The notes under the pieces were generated by a model. It was not told where the DNA came from. It made no database searches and saw only the letters and a program-made list of their open reading frames with translations. This document shows positions 52,301 to 64,000 of a stretch of 64,000 nucleotides of DNA, in pieces; positions within the stretch are counted from its first letter, which is position 1; each line of letters opens with the position of its first letter. This DNA is from Manduca sexta (taxonomy: Eukaryota; Arthropoda; Insecta; Lepidoptera; Sphingidae): positions 6,262,001 to 6,326,000 of the forward strand of contig NC_051124.1 in assembly GCF_014839805.1 (NCBI RefSeq), in the 5' to 3' direction. The position numbers were made by a program, and so were the translations under genes.

Positions 52301-54643
52301 AATAAAAAACAAGTATACCTGTATTGCTAGAAGTTGATTCAATTGTTCCTCATCCTCAGCAAGCCTTTCTTCTCTTTTCCTGGCATTTATTTCCAATAAC
52401 CGACGAGCCATTTCCTTCTTTCGCTCTTTCTGTTGCTCAGCTAAAACCATTTATAATTAAAAGTTGAAGAATGTACAATGGGAACATACAAAAAATGAAT
52501 ACAAATTATGAATTTGTTTTTTATAACTTTAACAAATATGATTTTACTCTACAATAATTTTTCGAAACAATTCTCTTTGAAAAAATATTTATTAAATATA
52601 TATAAAAACACTTGCAGACTTTAGTTAAAGATAATGTAACCCATATACCTGACCAGAAAAATAAAAATCTTGTTTTGTGGGAGCTTTATCTTTTTGTAAC
52701 AAAGTTATGTTTGTCAGTACTACAAATTAGTTCTCTATTCCACACAACATAGCAAGGCTTTTTATTTTTCTAGTTAAGCTATAAATATCTACCAGTAAGT
52801 CCGGAAGAGCTGGCTGTTTGTACATAAGGCAGTTGTACTTTTTTAACATTTGCTTCATAATAGTCAGGATTTGACCATTTTCTAATTTCCTCTTGATAGT
52901 CTAGTGCCACTGAACTGTGCTCCTGAAGTATCTCCTCTATGCGCGACATTGTTATAGCATTCACATGAACAGGATATTTCAATTGTAAAAGTTTATGTAA
53001 ATAACTTATCATTTCACTACCACCTGAAAATGAATTGTATATAATTTTGTCTACTTTCATGATTAAACTTTAAATTTATATGAAAGCAAGTCAATATCTA
53101 ATAGAAATGGTAAATATATACCCCTTTATTCATTAACATTATTTATCTAAGGCAGAGCATTCCTGTGATAACAAGTCTGTTTTTCAGCTTTGTTTATTGT
53201 CTGATAAACAAAGCTGAGAACCAGACTTGCAGACTTCCAGACTGCAGACACTGTATTAGATTTTCATATAGAATAGCACTTCAGGAAACATTCATTTTAT
53301 GTTTATTTTGTATGGTATAGCTACTGATAATATATTTCTACACACCTAAATTTATCCTTCTAGCATGTTCCCCAATAACTTTACCCCTGATTACAGGTAT
53401 GATGTGTATGGTGTGGTAACCACAGTTGACTATGAGTGCCGTATCTCCTATGTCATTTCTGTACATGCTGAACAAAGAGTCAACTCCATAGCTCACAGCG
53501 GGTATACCATATCCCTCAAATAATAGTTCAGACATCACTGTAACACAAAAGTTTACTTATGAACATACTAATTCATTCAAAATATCTTAATTAAAAAATA
53601 TCAATAAGGATATTAAATAAGATCAATAATGATGTAAAATAATATCACAAAGGATATTAAATAATATCATAAATTGCATAGACAATTTGTATGTTCTAAC
53701 TTTACTAATATTGTGCTCATGAGTAAAGGTAGGATTATCTATTGGTTTAAATTTGGAATTACAATAATTTATACAATTCACATAATGCAACAAGTTCTTT
53801 TTAAATCACATAAACTTTTAAAAAGTACTTCATACAGGCTTATGGTAATCATCAATGGTTTTGCAAATAAATTTAGGTAAAATATAATTACTTACACTGC
53901 CTGCAATAATTGGGTGTCACAAAAGCCTCAGTCATAACAATAGGATGTGGCACACTGCCCTCACTGTCAATACCTAGATGTGAGAATATGTAATCACACA
54001 CTTGTTCTTGCACCTCAAAATGTGTCACTACATTTTTATCAAACTGAGTCTTTAGTTGAAATCTGTGGAACAAATGGTGACGTGATTAATGCTTAACAGT
54101 CCATTTAATCTAATTGATGTATTAAAATTAGTAATAGTAAAAAAAAAAATATGAATAAAAATAGAATAGTATGTATATACAAACATTCATAAAGAAAATG
54201 ATCCATGGTCTATCCTTAATTATATGATATAAATATTATCATACAAGAATAAAACAATATGGAAGTATTCTAAAAATTCTTAATGTTGCTTACCTTACAG
54301 CTTCTATGTTTAATATATCATTCCCTATTTGAATAGGGGGAGTAACAGGCGGTTCTGCATCCTTCTTACATCTATCCTTCCTAGGTCTGGCAATAAGATT
54401 CTTAAATATAAGATGAGGTTCCTCATATATTGACCAGCCGACTCTGCATTGATATGAACCTAAATTTATGTTGAATTCAGTTAAAAACCTGATTCTTTTG
54501 CATATAAACAAAAAGTTTACTAAAATATACTACTAACCGTTATCTATTACTAACGGTATATGACCAAATTTTAATGTTGGTCCATATTCGTGTACTATAT
54601 CTGGAACTGTCTTGTAATCTTTTAGCACAAGAATATTTTCCAT
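49330..54643 (-). CDS. Arp5: Actin-related protein 5 (INO80 chromatin remodeller subunit)
   Basis: Twelve exons read leftward: 54643-54538, 54459-54294, 54062-53896, 53537-53346, 53023-52793, 52440-52319, 52022-51942, 51819-51655, 51561-51398, 50998-50852, 49997-49843 and 49634-49330 (TGA). They total 2001 nt (666 aa). Arp5 with Ies6 grips the nucleosome in INO80. The actin fold is clear: [19 protein letters not shown] (nucleotide loop), [59 protein letters not shown] and the C-terminal [20 protein letters not shown]. Between residues of about 285 and 500 lies the Arp5-specific insert: a charged coiled coil ([20 protein letters not shown]), an Arg/Ala-rich helix in the 51398-51561 exon ([20 protein letters not shown]) and an acidic [11 protein letters not shown] stretch. 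A SINE sits in the intron between exons 9 and 10. Confidence 0.96.
51035..51330 (+). repeat. tRNA-derived SINE in an Arp5 intron (antisense to the gene)
   Basis: The head CTCGGTGGCGTAGTTGTGAT, the B-box-like GGTTCTGGGTTCGAAACTCG region and the body (AGTGACTGGG, GTTTGGAGTCAGGAAGTTGG, GTCATATCGAATTGCCGTC) match the SINE at 205-565 over most of its length. The intron (50999-51397) consists almost entirely of this element. Confidence 0.85.
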
Positions 54644-54981
54644 TTTATAAGGTTAAAAAATATTTTTATGAATCCAAGCCGGTTCCAGAGCCCGAGCAAT
54701 ATGTCAAATGTCAAAGTCATAAATGACAACGGAGTTCTGACAAGTATGACAAGTGTTGCCAAGGCTAACACAATTCCCTTTAAATAAGAAGAATTCCCTA
54801 ACTTGCATTTTAAGTTCACTACAGTCCGAAACGAAAGTGCACACCAGCTATTTTCAGATCGTTTTCTTTGTCTTGTGGATTCGCTAAGAGTCGGATTCTA
54901 GATTCGTTTCCTAGGTGAGGCATTCATTCATGAGGGTTTTGCTAATACGTTTTGCCCGGAACGGTGTTCCTCAGAAGTTGT

Positions 54982-55003
54982 GGACGTCAGAATGCGACGT
55001 CAT
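54982..55003. promoter_or_regulatory. Paired CRE/ATF-like GACGTCA motifs upstream of Arp5
   Basis: GGACGTCAG and GCGACGTCAT, 12 bp apart, each carry GACGTCA, seven of the eight bases of the CREB/ATF palindrome. They lie about 340 bp upstream of the Arp5 ATG. Motif evidence only. Confidence 0.3.
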
Positions 55004-55374
55004 GAATACTAGCCAAATAGGTGATTTCAATAAACAGTGGCGACATAAATCGACGTGAGGATACGGACGGAAACAAAATAAAATGGACGCAAATCTCAAA
55101 CAGAGTAAAACAATTCCTCGATTTTAACTGTTATGTAAGATGGCAAAAATGACCCTAAAAGCAACAAGCCAATGTCATGGGCAATGGCCCAGTGCACTCA
55201 TCCGTATACACTGCGACTGTAAAAAAAAACCATCCCAATCTATTATCAGATTTCGATAATATCCAATCAAAATAAATTATTTGTAAGCATATCAAAAAAT
55301 TAAATATTCTGATAGGTCTATTCTCCCGATCGATAGAAAAAAGCGATTGGGAACGTTTATTAAAATCGGTACTA

Positions 55375-55680
55375 GTGATGTGCCAACTCGGGATAAATAC
55401 AACTTGAGCTAACTCGAGTTGAAATTCACGTAACTCGAGTTAACTGGGTAAAATGAAACTGAGTAATGATTTGTTTTGGGTTATTTTTACAAATGTAATG
55501 ACCCACCAATAAAAAAGGAATTTATTTATTCATCATGAATTTATGTTTTATGTACTTATTTTCTTACTTTATTTTAATATAAATAAAGTAAGTATTTAAA
55601 CTCGAGTTTAAGAGAATTCAAAGCGAGGTGACTCGATCTAAACCCAACTCGAGTTAACTCGAAAGTATAACTAACTATAC
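55375..55680. repeat. Palindrome-rich repeat with AACTCGAGTT blocks
   Basis: CTCGAG occurs four times (about 55415, 55435, 55601 and 55648), mostly inside AACTCGAGTT or GAGTTAACTCGA palindromes placed near the two ends of an AT-rich core. The left edge TAGTGATGTGCC resembles a hAT-type terminus. A decayed MITE is the simplest reading. Confidence 0.45.
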
Positions 55681-56274
55681 TGTTTAATGTCTTTGGAAAG
55701 TATGGAATCTACAGTAGCCATCAACCACCCTTGAAATAACATCTATTTAATTTCTAGGTCATTGGTTGCATTATGTCTTTTATTATGAAAATGGGGACTA
55801 AAATATAATAATCATCAATATATTATAAAAAAAAACGTCTATACTAATTTCATGAAGTTTATTCACAATACTGTTTAATCCATTACAATAACTTCTTCAC
55901 TCCACATATTGACAATCTAATATTTAGTTTCGACATTACACGCTAAACAATTTCTCTATCACGTAGCCATAAATGACCATAAGGAATGTGCACAAATCAA
56001 TTTATAAATGATCTGGAGGACAAGTGGCTGTGATATATTTTATATACTGTATACAGTTTGCGAATAACAACTTTTAATCATAAATAGAACATTTGAATAT
56101 TTACATTAAGGTCACATATTACAATATAGATTTTCAAAAATGTTCACATTAATACGCGTTTTAATTCCGACTGGTGTTATGTACAAAAGTGCTACTTTAT
56201 AACTGTAATACAAGCCGAGCGCATTAAAGGCAACAATAACAACAAACTAGTTTAAATAAGGTTTGGTAACAACA

Positions 56275-59200
56275 TTAGGCTTTAGCTCCGACCACGGTTC
56301 CGGCCTGTTTGTCGATCTGCTCCTTCTCCAGTTGCTTGCCGAGGTACTCCCTGGAAAATAAACAGCAGCATTAATTGTTATTACCACCGAAAACACGAGA
56401 GGTTAAAATATGTAAAAGAGCAAATATCACATACTGCAGCGTTATTTTATATTTTTTTATGTTTAGAATAACAAGACGAGCTTCCCGTTCGCCTGATGGA
56501 AAGCAATACGACCGCCCATAAACAGTAGTACATACAAGCTCATGTTTCTCACCTGTGTCGGATAAGTTTGAAACTCTATTATTATCAGGAAAATTAATAT
56601 CTTAAATCAAAGTGAAATAGAACCTTTTTCTTTTATGCAACATGCAAAAGTTGTACATTACATTACATTTAATGCATAATGTACACAAGATCAGTAGCGG
56701 AGCTTGCCATAATGGCCCTATATCAATATATGTTGGGGGCCTTTCAGGATAGTGCGTACTAATGGGCGCTCGCTTAATTTAATGTAGGTGTGAGCCAAGA
56801 GGGACTCCTAAAGCTTGGAAGCCCCGTTTATTGATAGGCTGATGCAGCGGTGCACAGGATGTCGTATAATAGATTAAGTTCTACTAAATTCGTCGACATT
56901 ACGTACCAGTTGTGGACCATAAGTTTTTGTACAGCCAGCAGAGCTTCGTATCTCACATTGGGGTCGTCGTGGCTCAACAGATACATGACACGTTGTTTAC
57001 CGCCCAACTGTTCGATAATACTGTAAAAAGAAAATCTATTAGCATCCAAAATATTTTTAATATAAAATGTAACTTTTAATTATCTACATAGTACAATTTT
57101 TGTATTATTCTTCTAAGGCAAAATGATTCCTGTAAACATGATGCAGTCAACATAAGAAATCATTACACTGGAGTAGTACATTATGGATTATATCTTCTAG
57201 TTGCACAATCCATTTATTGAACCCGACTCAACAGCTGATCCCGGCAGCGAACGTCGAAACGAGCCATTTAAGCCATTTTTCCCCATTTTAATCATAGTCA
57301 TTATGCAGTTAGGCACAAATAACTATTATATTTGTTACTCTCTAAATGATATGTAATAAAAATGATACTACATCTGGGGTAAAATACTCTCATTACTTGC
57401 CGGTTTTCCTTGGGCTTCTCTTTACTTAACACCAAGTGCAATGAATACTCAGCATAATAAATGCCGAGTACTCGATAAAAAAAATATAGTAATAGAATAG
57501 AGATGAAATTTTCTCATATTTCAATCATGGTTATCTTTACATATAAGATTTTTTCATATATTTCGCATCACCAGACGGTGTGGTTCCAAGAGATGATGAT
57601 TATCTATATAATTTATAATTTTTTATGCAACACAAAAAAAGGCATGTATGTTCTGCTACACATTGGAACCCGTAGTGAATCGCTAGTAAAGTGTAATGGG
57701 AGTGCACTTACTGCTTCCCGCGCGGGTAGTGGCGCACGTACTCGCCGACGTCGTAGCAGGCCACGGCGAGCACGACGGGGTCGTGACTCTTCTCGAGCAG
57801 GTGCACGAGCGTGCGCAGCAGCTCCTGCCCGCGCTCGTTGAGGCGCGCCGCGTTCTCGCGCCAGAACTTCGCCGACTTGTGCACCGGAGACCACTCCAGG
57901 CTGTTGCGCATATTAAACATTGACAACCTCAACTTAAACTATCCGATACCGAGAGTAAACTAATCAACTGGGATCGGATATTTAAAACGCCGATAAGTTG
58001 ACTTTTCTGTTCTAATGATTAAATATTAATTTATTCGCTCACTCTTTAAGCAAAATAAAATAAGATATTACAACTAAGAAATTGTAATAACTTTTTGACA
58101 ATTATTAAGCGTAAACATTTAATTTTCTTTCCATGGTGTACACACATTATAATTTTGTTAGTGCTTTTTAATGCACTTATCGATAATCATTAAGTATTTT
58201 TTTACTATCAGGATTAAGTTAATGAGTGACATCATATTTTTCTGCAAGCACAGATCATAATAAATGCATGTGTTAAACAGATTATTAGAATATTTCCATT
58301 TCATCATATTTCCATGGAGCTGTCCTTCAGTATGATTATCCAATTACAATTTTTTTTTTTGTGCTATATCCTAATACTACAAATATATATAATATCCTTA
58401 CCGTCCACTCTTGACTTCAGTGGCGTATTGGTCAAAGGAGCTAAGGTCTTGTACGGAAGCCTGCAGACGTTCATTGAGGAACTCCACGTCGTTCATGATG
58501 TCCTCGTCATCAGAGCGCTTCTGCTCGAGGATGGACAGTTGCTTCAATACTTTGCACTGAACCATAGCGATGCAATGTTCCTTTGCAACCTGCCAAAACA
58601 TATTATGATTAATTGCTTAACTAGCAAATGCATCACGAAAACTGCTAGCCGTACGCCTTATAGAAAGTACTGTAATTAAAACACTTGCAAAATATATAAA
58701 CTACCTGTTGGTCTTGAGGTTTCTCAATCAAGTTGCGGAATACGGCGAGCACGATGCGAGTGACCTTTTCCTTCACCGAGTCGCTGAGGATGTCCGCGAG
58801 GATCGGGATGGCGTTGAACTTGTTCATTTTCTCGGCCAGCAGCGGGTTGAACGTCAGCACCCACAGGCAGAATACCAGCTGGTATTGCACCTGGGATCGT
58901 CACATGATTATAGGACAATGAGCATAATATGCTTGGAAATTACTTAATTACTGTTATTCGTGTCCACCAATGCAATTGAATAACCATTGTACCTTTTTTT
59001 TTTACGTAGGTAAATCGTCAGTTGACTATCTCCCGCCTTGGGATGGGCGGGAGGGCGTGTCAGACTTTTACTGACTAAGAACCTACGGTGTTCCCATCCT
59101 TTGCCTATGTGCCTAGGTCCAAGATCCGGTGGCATTGAGACCTAGGCAGGCACATAACCATTGTACCTCAGATATAACGTATGTCCTTCAACAACCTTTA

Positions 59201-62200
59201 AAAAAGTAAGGCTATTGAATGAGGTTCGTATTATCGAACAAATATTCTATTATTACGTAATTCATTTTTGTTCATAAAGTTATGCAGAGTTTTTATTTCA
59301 GTAAAGTAGTTTGCCCTAGAGGGGCCTAGTATCAAAATATTGCGGGGACCTTTCAGCGGCGCAGTATCCATCATCGGGGCCCCTAACCCCTTTGTGTGTC
59401 ACTGACACGGGTGATACAGCAATAACTACGCCCCTAGTTTATTGCTTTAGTGTAAAGTCAGTCTATAAGTATAGTGCTAATTAAATAAGCTCTTCAATAT
59501 TCATACCTGAAAGTTGACTCTGGAAGCCAGGATGGACAGCAGCGTGGAGATGCCATCGACAGACAGGAATGCAAAGCGGTACTCGTCGACGCGCAGCATC
59601 ATTTGCAGGCATCGAGCCACAGACTGGATGTAATCGTTGTTCTGCATACAGACCAAGTATAATGCTCTTAGCTCCAATCATTATAGTATAGTTTTCTAGC
59701 ATTTTTTTTGTGTTATTCTCCATTTAATCAGTATCTACTAATTACTACTTTGTTACTTCCCTCTTTTCAAATACTTAATTTCCAAGTTAGAGACAAAATA
59801 TTAATTATTAAAAATTATATTTTGGTTGTAGTACTTTAAGTCTTTATGAATGTTTTTCTTATATTTAAGCGCCCAACATAATATGAAATGGTTAGTTACA
59901 TAAAAAAAATATAAAGGTAAATTCCATTCAAGCATAAGTTTCACAAAATTCTTTACAGAACATTTCTGAGAGTAGATTTTTAAACTTTTTAATGTTTTGA
60001 ACGTATTATTATACCAAAAATATATTGACATGTTCAATAAATACGATAAACCACAACAAAGAAGCACATTTCCAAGCACATATTCCACATCTCACAATCG
60101 TAAGGAAGTTTACTTACGAATATGTTAATAAAATATGATTATTATAGAATAACAAGAAGTGTAGCTGTTAATGGATACGGGACCAACATAATTGAGTAAA
60201 TGTATATTAATAATACATTTGATAGCTATGCCGTAACTCAACAAAGCAACGAAAAATCAGTACTTAATTAGAGAGAGAGAGCATATTATGAAGGACAGTT
60301 TTTGTCAGGTTTGGATGGATTTATAATTGATACCTACACACATGCCTAGATTACATAACATATTATATATGAGCTGCATTCAATTATAATAAAGAGAATG
60401 CAGTAGGTAGTGGAGATGAAAGCATGCAAGATTAATTTTTCTTATAACATATTGCATAGCAATCTGGTCGTGAAAGCTTTAATAAAATTATTTTCTGCTC
60501 ACTGCGACACTGTCAACTTACATAAAGAAAGCATGTCACTGCATCAGGTTGCGACCATAGCCATAAGCTAGACATCATACTTATTACAGGATTATAATTT
60601 CAAAATGAAATATTTTCTTGTTTTTAATGCTTTGAGTTTATTTAACCATAGTACATAAGGTTTAAAACTTATGTTTTCCTACGTAATAAAAACTTTCCCC
60701 TTTTCGACTAAATATAAATTAAACCCATCTTTGATACTTATGCGCCAAGATAAATACTTATTACAAAAATACATGTAGTATTTGGAAATAACTCCTAAGC
60801 AATGTGCTTCAATCAATAGAAACTCATGCGTGCTAACGGGACTCAATTGTGTTAGGTTTTAAGATTTATTTATTGAATTATATGTTGATCACTAATTGTC
60901 ACTGGTTTTCTGTTCTACAACAAATATGAGCTCATTATCTCTCAAGTTTTATTAACACGTAAACACGAAATCCCTGTGATATACTATACAATATATTAAT
61001 ATGTATTAACAAAAAATGTTACGATGGTTGTAATCATCTGAAAACTTCCAATGTTAGTAATACTTACTGAAAAACGTTAGTCATTCTTTGTTACATAATA
61101 TTGTTTAACACTCAGCTTTGTGACGACATCTACACATGATATCGAATACCTTATGCAGACCAGGAGGCAAGTCCTCATGCGGTTTCAGCTCATCAAAAGA
61201 GCTGTAAAGGCTGCAGTATTTCTCAGCTGCATCGGAATGTTCCTTTTCCTTGTGATGTTTGTGTTTATCGGAGAAATTCTCTTTCTCGTGCGCCAACATA
61301 ACCTGCTCTGCATGCTCTAACTCAGCAGACATTTTCTCCGCCTTACCAGAAAACAAACCTTTCAGTGACAACACATCACGTCCCTCAAAGCCCCAATGCT
61401 GATGCTTGCTGGCGATGCTCACAACATTGTGTTATGTTTGTGTACCCTGAGTCACACTCGTCCGTTGTGTTACTCTTTGCAATTAATTTAAATTTGAGTT
61501 AAAATTTAATTATTTGCAATATAACTTATCATGTGGTAGAGTGTGACTGGTCAGAGTCCGTTTGTTTAGACACATCAATGATTTTTGTTATCAAAATATA
61601 TTGCATCAAGCACTGCCACACGCCATTCTAAACTAACTACAGCAAGCATGTAAATCTATAATATGTACTAGATTTTTTCTACTTTATTACATAACATTGT
61701 GGTACATTTTATTTGCTATGGATAAACCAAATATATCTATAAGAATATACTCTATAAATTATTATTATGATGGAATGTTGTATGTTGTCAAATGGTCATT
61801 GAAGTCAAAATTTGATCACTATTAGATTGTTACTTACATGATTTCATGGTATTAATGCTTGATGTCAGTATATTAGTGGATGATTAGTATGGATAATGTG
61901 ATAATATATAATTATGCGTTATTAATAAACCCAAACTTTACAAAATCTTCAATATTGAAGTGTAGAAAGAAACAAAGATGATGCAGTATCTACAGGCAAA
62001 GCTCCAATAAGCATGCATATTGCATTATTATATAGAAATCAATCAATAATAAAATAACAGGACAAATCATTGAATAAAATATTAACATGCATTGTAATTC
62101 CATGCTATTTCCAATTTACATACTCTATTAATGTCGTTTTTAGCACTCACATTCATCTTGAGTTGATCCTTCAGCCAGGAGAGGTAGAAATGCAGGTCAC

Positions 62201-63981
62201 TCTTGTCCATGAGTTGTGGATGCCAGCAGGCCAGCTTGGCGATGATGCGCGCGGTCATGTGCTGCACAAATTCATCTTGACGATTCAAGAGGTTCAAGAA
62301 TGGTTGCCAGATGTTGCCAGAGTACTTGGTCTCACGGAAGATTTTCACTCTTGACTTGTCTTCCTGAAATAACAATTTGTCTGAGATGCTAAATGTGTTA
62401 ATAGACATTGTTGAATGATAATAAATATATAATACCTAAAATATTTAAGAAATGTACTTATAAAGAACTTTACTAAACAGATCAGTTTCAAGTGCTAACA
62501 TAATCTTACAAGACACCTTGGATGATTGAATTTAAATTATAATACTGTATGTGCTTCATAAAAAAGGAATGTTCCCATATTTACTAATCTACAATAAGAA
62601 ATAAACTATAAGTATGAAAAGGAATCCTGTGAAAACACCAGTTATTTAAATATTATGACTAAGTTGGTATTCCAAATGTTGGATTAAATTAAAGAGGCAT
62701 TGTTTAGTGCTGTTTATTCTCAATTTTGGTACTTACAATCAGGTAAATAACTTTTGCTTATCTGGTCATTTTATGGCATTAAAAGACTACCAATTAAACT
62801 TAATATTAGAGTATTTCTTAAAATAAATGTATGTAAAGGAATAGTTTTTATGGAATATTTTAAAATAATTTTCTGTCTCATCTATTTTTTTTTGTTTGTC
62901 CTAATACATTTGTTCTATTACATACTATGTATACAGAATTCTTTTATTAAAATAAACACAGATAAGCCAAAAAAATTGTAATAAGTTTTTGTTACATACA
63001 TTTATTTTGACAAATACTTATAAATTAATTTTAAAACTCTAATCAAACAAGTAAATAACTTAGTTGCATAGTTTTGCTATGAATATTTTGTTTAGTAAAT
63101 GTTACACAAAATTATCAAAGATCTTGTATATCTTTTCATTCATTAAGCAAATTGATTGATTTATAAGATGTCTTTTTTTCATAATTGATTATGGTACTTT
63201 GAACTAAAACATCATTAGTTTTACCTTTTGTTTGAGTTTGTAAAACAAATAATTTATATATATAAAAAGAATTAGAAAAAATGCAAAACTGGTCAAGAAC
63301 CAATATGCACTTTTGGAATTTTACTCAATTGGTATCTGCTATGACAGGAATACATGTTTGTATCTATGTAAGTAAAAGTTTAATATGGTAATTAAATAAT
63401 TAATAGACAAAGTTAGTAAATTATTAGAAATAGATATTAGATAGATATTAAAAAGAGTAAAATCAAAAATTTTCAGAGATGATGAAAATTAACAATTACC
63501 GATAGAATGTCATCAATGAGCACAAGTATGTACTGGATGGTGTGGTCCTTGCTGATGTGCGTCAGTAGGTTCAAGAACACATCTGCGCAGGCATCGGGGT
63601 TTTTGTCGGGCAGGTCCTTCTGACCGCGCTGGTCCAAATTCACGATGAAGTCATGATCCCGCTGCGTGATCATCTGACCCCTGGCCACAATCACACATTA
63701 CAAACAATACGTGCCCAACATCTTTTACTAAGCTCGTCAATGGGAATTAACAAGTACTTACTGCAGATACGATTGCCAGTTGATCTGGGTCTGACGGATC
63801 TCGCTCGCACGAATCTGCAGGACGCTGGTTGCGGCAATCATGTCTAGAAAACATTATGCGTGATGTACGGACATGCAATTTATGTTTTTGTGAGACATTA
63901 AACTTTTATATACTTACCGATTTTATCATCACCCAGCGTCGGGATCAGCTGGCTAACCTTTTCATCACCGATGTTAGCCAT
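56275..63981 (-). CDS. VhaSFD: V-type proton ATPase subunit H (SFD)
   Basis: Ten exons read leftward: 63981-63918, 63843-63762, 63680-63500, 62363-62151, 59641-59507, 58890-58705, 58589-58402, 57900-57712, 57020-56907 and 56350-56275 (TAA). They total 1428 nt (475 aa), close to the usual 470-485. Subunit H joins V1 to V0 and silences ATP hydrolysis when V1 is released. Conserved segments include [125 protein letters not shown] and [20 protein letters not shown]. These are armadillo/HEAT-type helices throughout. The mammalian alternative insert between exons 4 and 5 is absent. The start is 19 bp from the window edge. The 2.5-kb intron 59642-62150 carries an unexplained same-strand ORF. Confidence 0.98.
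58980..59168 (-). mobile_element. Retroposon with perfect 15-bp target duplication in a VhaSFD intron
   Basis: ATAACCATTGTACCT occurs at both 58980-58994 and 59154-59168. Between them a T-run (a poly(A) tail on the minus strand) at 58993-59002 precedes TACGTAGGTAAATCGTCAG, CCCGCCTTGGGATGGGCGGG and GACCTAGGCAGGCAC. This is target-primed insertion of a short LINE- or SINE-type element. Confidence 0.85.
59300..59440. repeat. Decayed hAT-like fragment
   Basis: GCCCTAGAGGGGCCTAGTATC, CGGGGCCCCTAACCCC and ACTACGCCCCTAG are GC-rich remnants of the kind seen at hAT-MITE edges. A similar patch (AGTAGCGGAGCTTGCCATAA and GGGGGCCTTTCAGG) lies at about 56690-56770 in another intron of the same gene. Confidence 0.4.
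61105..61332 (-). CDS. Unrecognised intronless ORF inside a VhaSFD intron
   Basis: From the first in-frame ATG (61332) to TAA it encodes 75 aa; the frame is open without ATG back to about 61431. The product is highly charged and His/Lys/Glu-rich ([20 protein letters not shown]), followed by [20 protein letters not shown] and a Cys/basic end (RCRHKAEC). The local base composition is clearly higher in GC than the surrounding intron. The upstream AG that could serve as acceptor gives a phase that does not match VhaSFD exon 4, so an alternative exon is unlikely. It may be a nested small gene or a retrocopied fragment. I do not recognise the protein. Confidence 0.3.
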   Translation of the reverse strand: MSAELEHAEQVMLAHEKENFSDKHKHHKEKEHSDAAEKYCSLYSSFDELKPHEDLPPGLHKVFDIMCRCRHKAEC

Positions 63982-64000
63982 TTTGGCCTAGTAATTTAAT

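Larger units (their letters stand above)
54644..56274. other. Intergenic: Arp5 5' flank to VhaSFD 3' flank
   Basis: The proximal 350 bp is the Arp5 promoter side, with paired GACGTCA motifs at about 54983-55002. A palindrome-rich repeat with four CTCGAG sites covers about 55375-55680. The remaining AT-rich part (55700-56274) is the 3' flank of VhaSFD and shows no exon. Confidence 0.5.

Overview
The window is nuclear DNA from an insect, almost certainly a ditrysian moth or butterfly. The evidence is AT-rich non-coding DNA, compact GT-AG introns, insect-type housekeeping genes, and repeats typical of Lepidoptera: Helitrons starting TC and ending CTAG between A and T, tRNA-derived SINEs, an RTE-like LINE tail, and mariner-like and hAT-like MITEs. 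There are no bacterial operons, rRNA genes, CRISPR arrays or viral genes. Exon borders were placed by hand from splice sites and reading phase. For five genes complete within the window, the joined exons give an exact multiple of three.

Layout: (1) 615-6590, + strand, the 3' part of a KIAA0319/KIAA0319L-like PKD-repeat membrane protein, followed by a foldback element. (2) 11816-12611, - strand, an AIG1/ADTRP-family membrane protein. (3) 14585-19640, - strand, dynein regulatory complex subunit DRC1 in 15 exons, with one spurious N that breaks the frame. (4) 20653-24207, - strand, ribosomal protein L11. (5) 25804-26079, + strand, a small protein with one U1/JAZ-type zinc finger and a C-terminal membrane anchor. 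(6) about 26.1-43.5 kb, + strand, a large C2H2 zinc-finger transcription factor gene. (7) 49330-54643, - strand, the INO80 subunit Arp5. (8) 56275-63981, - strand, V-ATPase subunit H (VhaSFD).

The most unusual locus is the zinc-finger gene. Between its third and fourth invariant fingers lie nine in-phase cassette exons: four of 111 nt and one of 84 nt, each with one finger, then four of 171 nt, each with two fingers. All nine are phase 1 at both ends, so any subset can be spliced in without breaking the frame. The predicted protein ranges from 391 aa (6 fingers) to 795 aa (19 fingers). Because the join splits a codon, the choice of downstream exon also sets the first linker residue (G, E, D or V). 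Recognition-helix residues hardly vary between cassettes, so the array looks suited to changing finger number and spacing more than base preference. Downstream introns of the gene hold a minisatellite ending at a splice acceptor and a Helitron with four 123-bp tandem units.

The neighbouring genes do not form a pathway; they are unrelated genes in conserved single-gene units. Gene-free stretches are mostly AT-rich sequence with decayed transposons, listed below.
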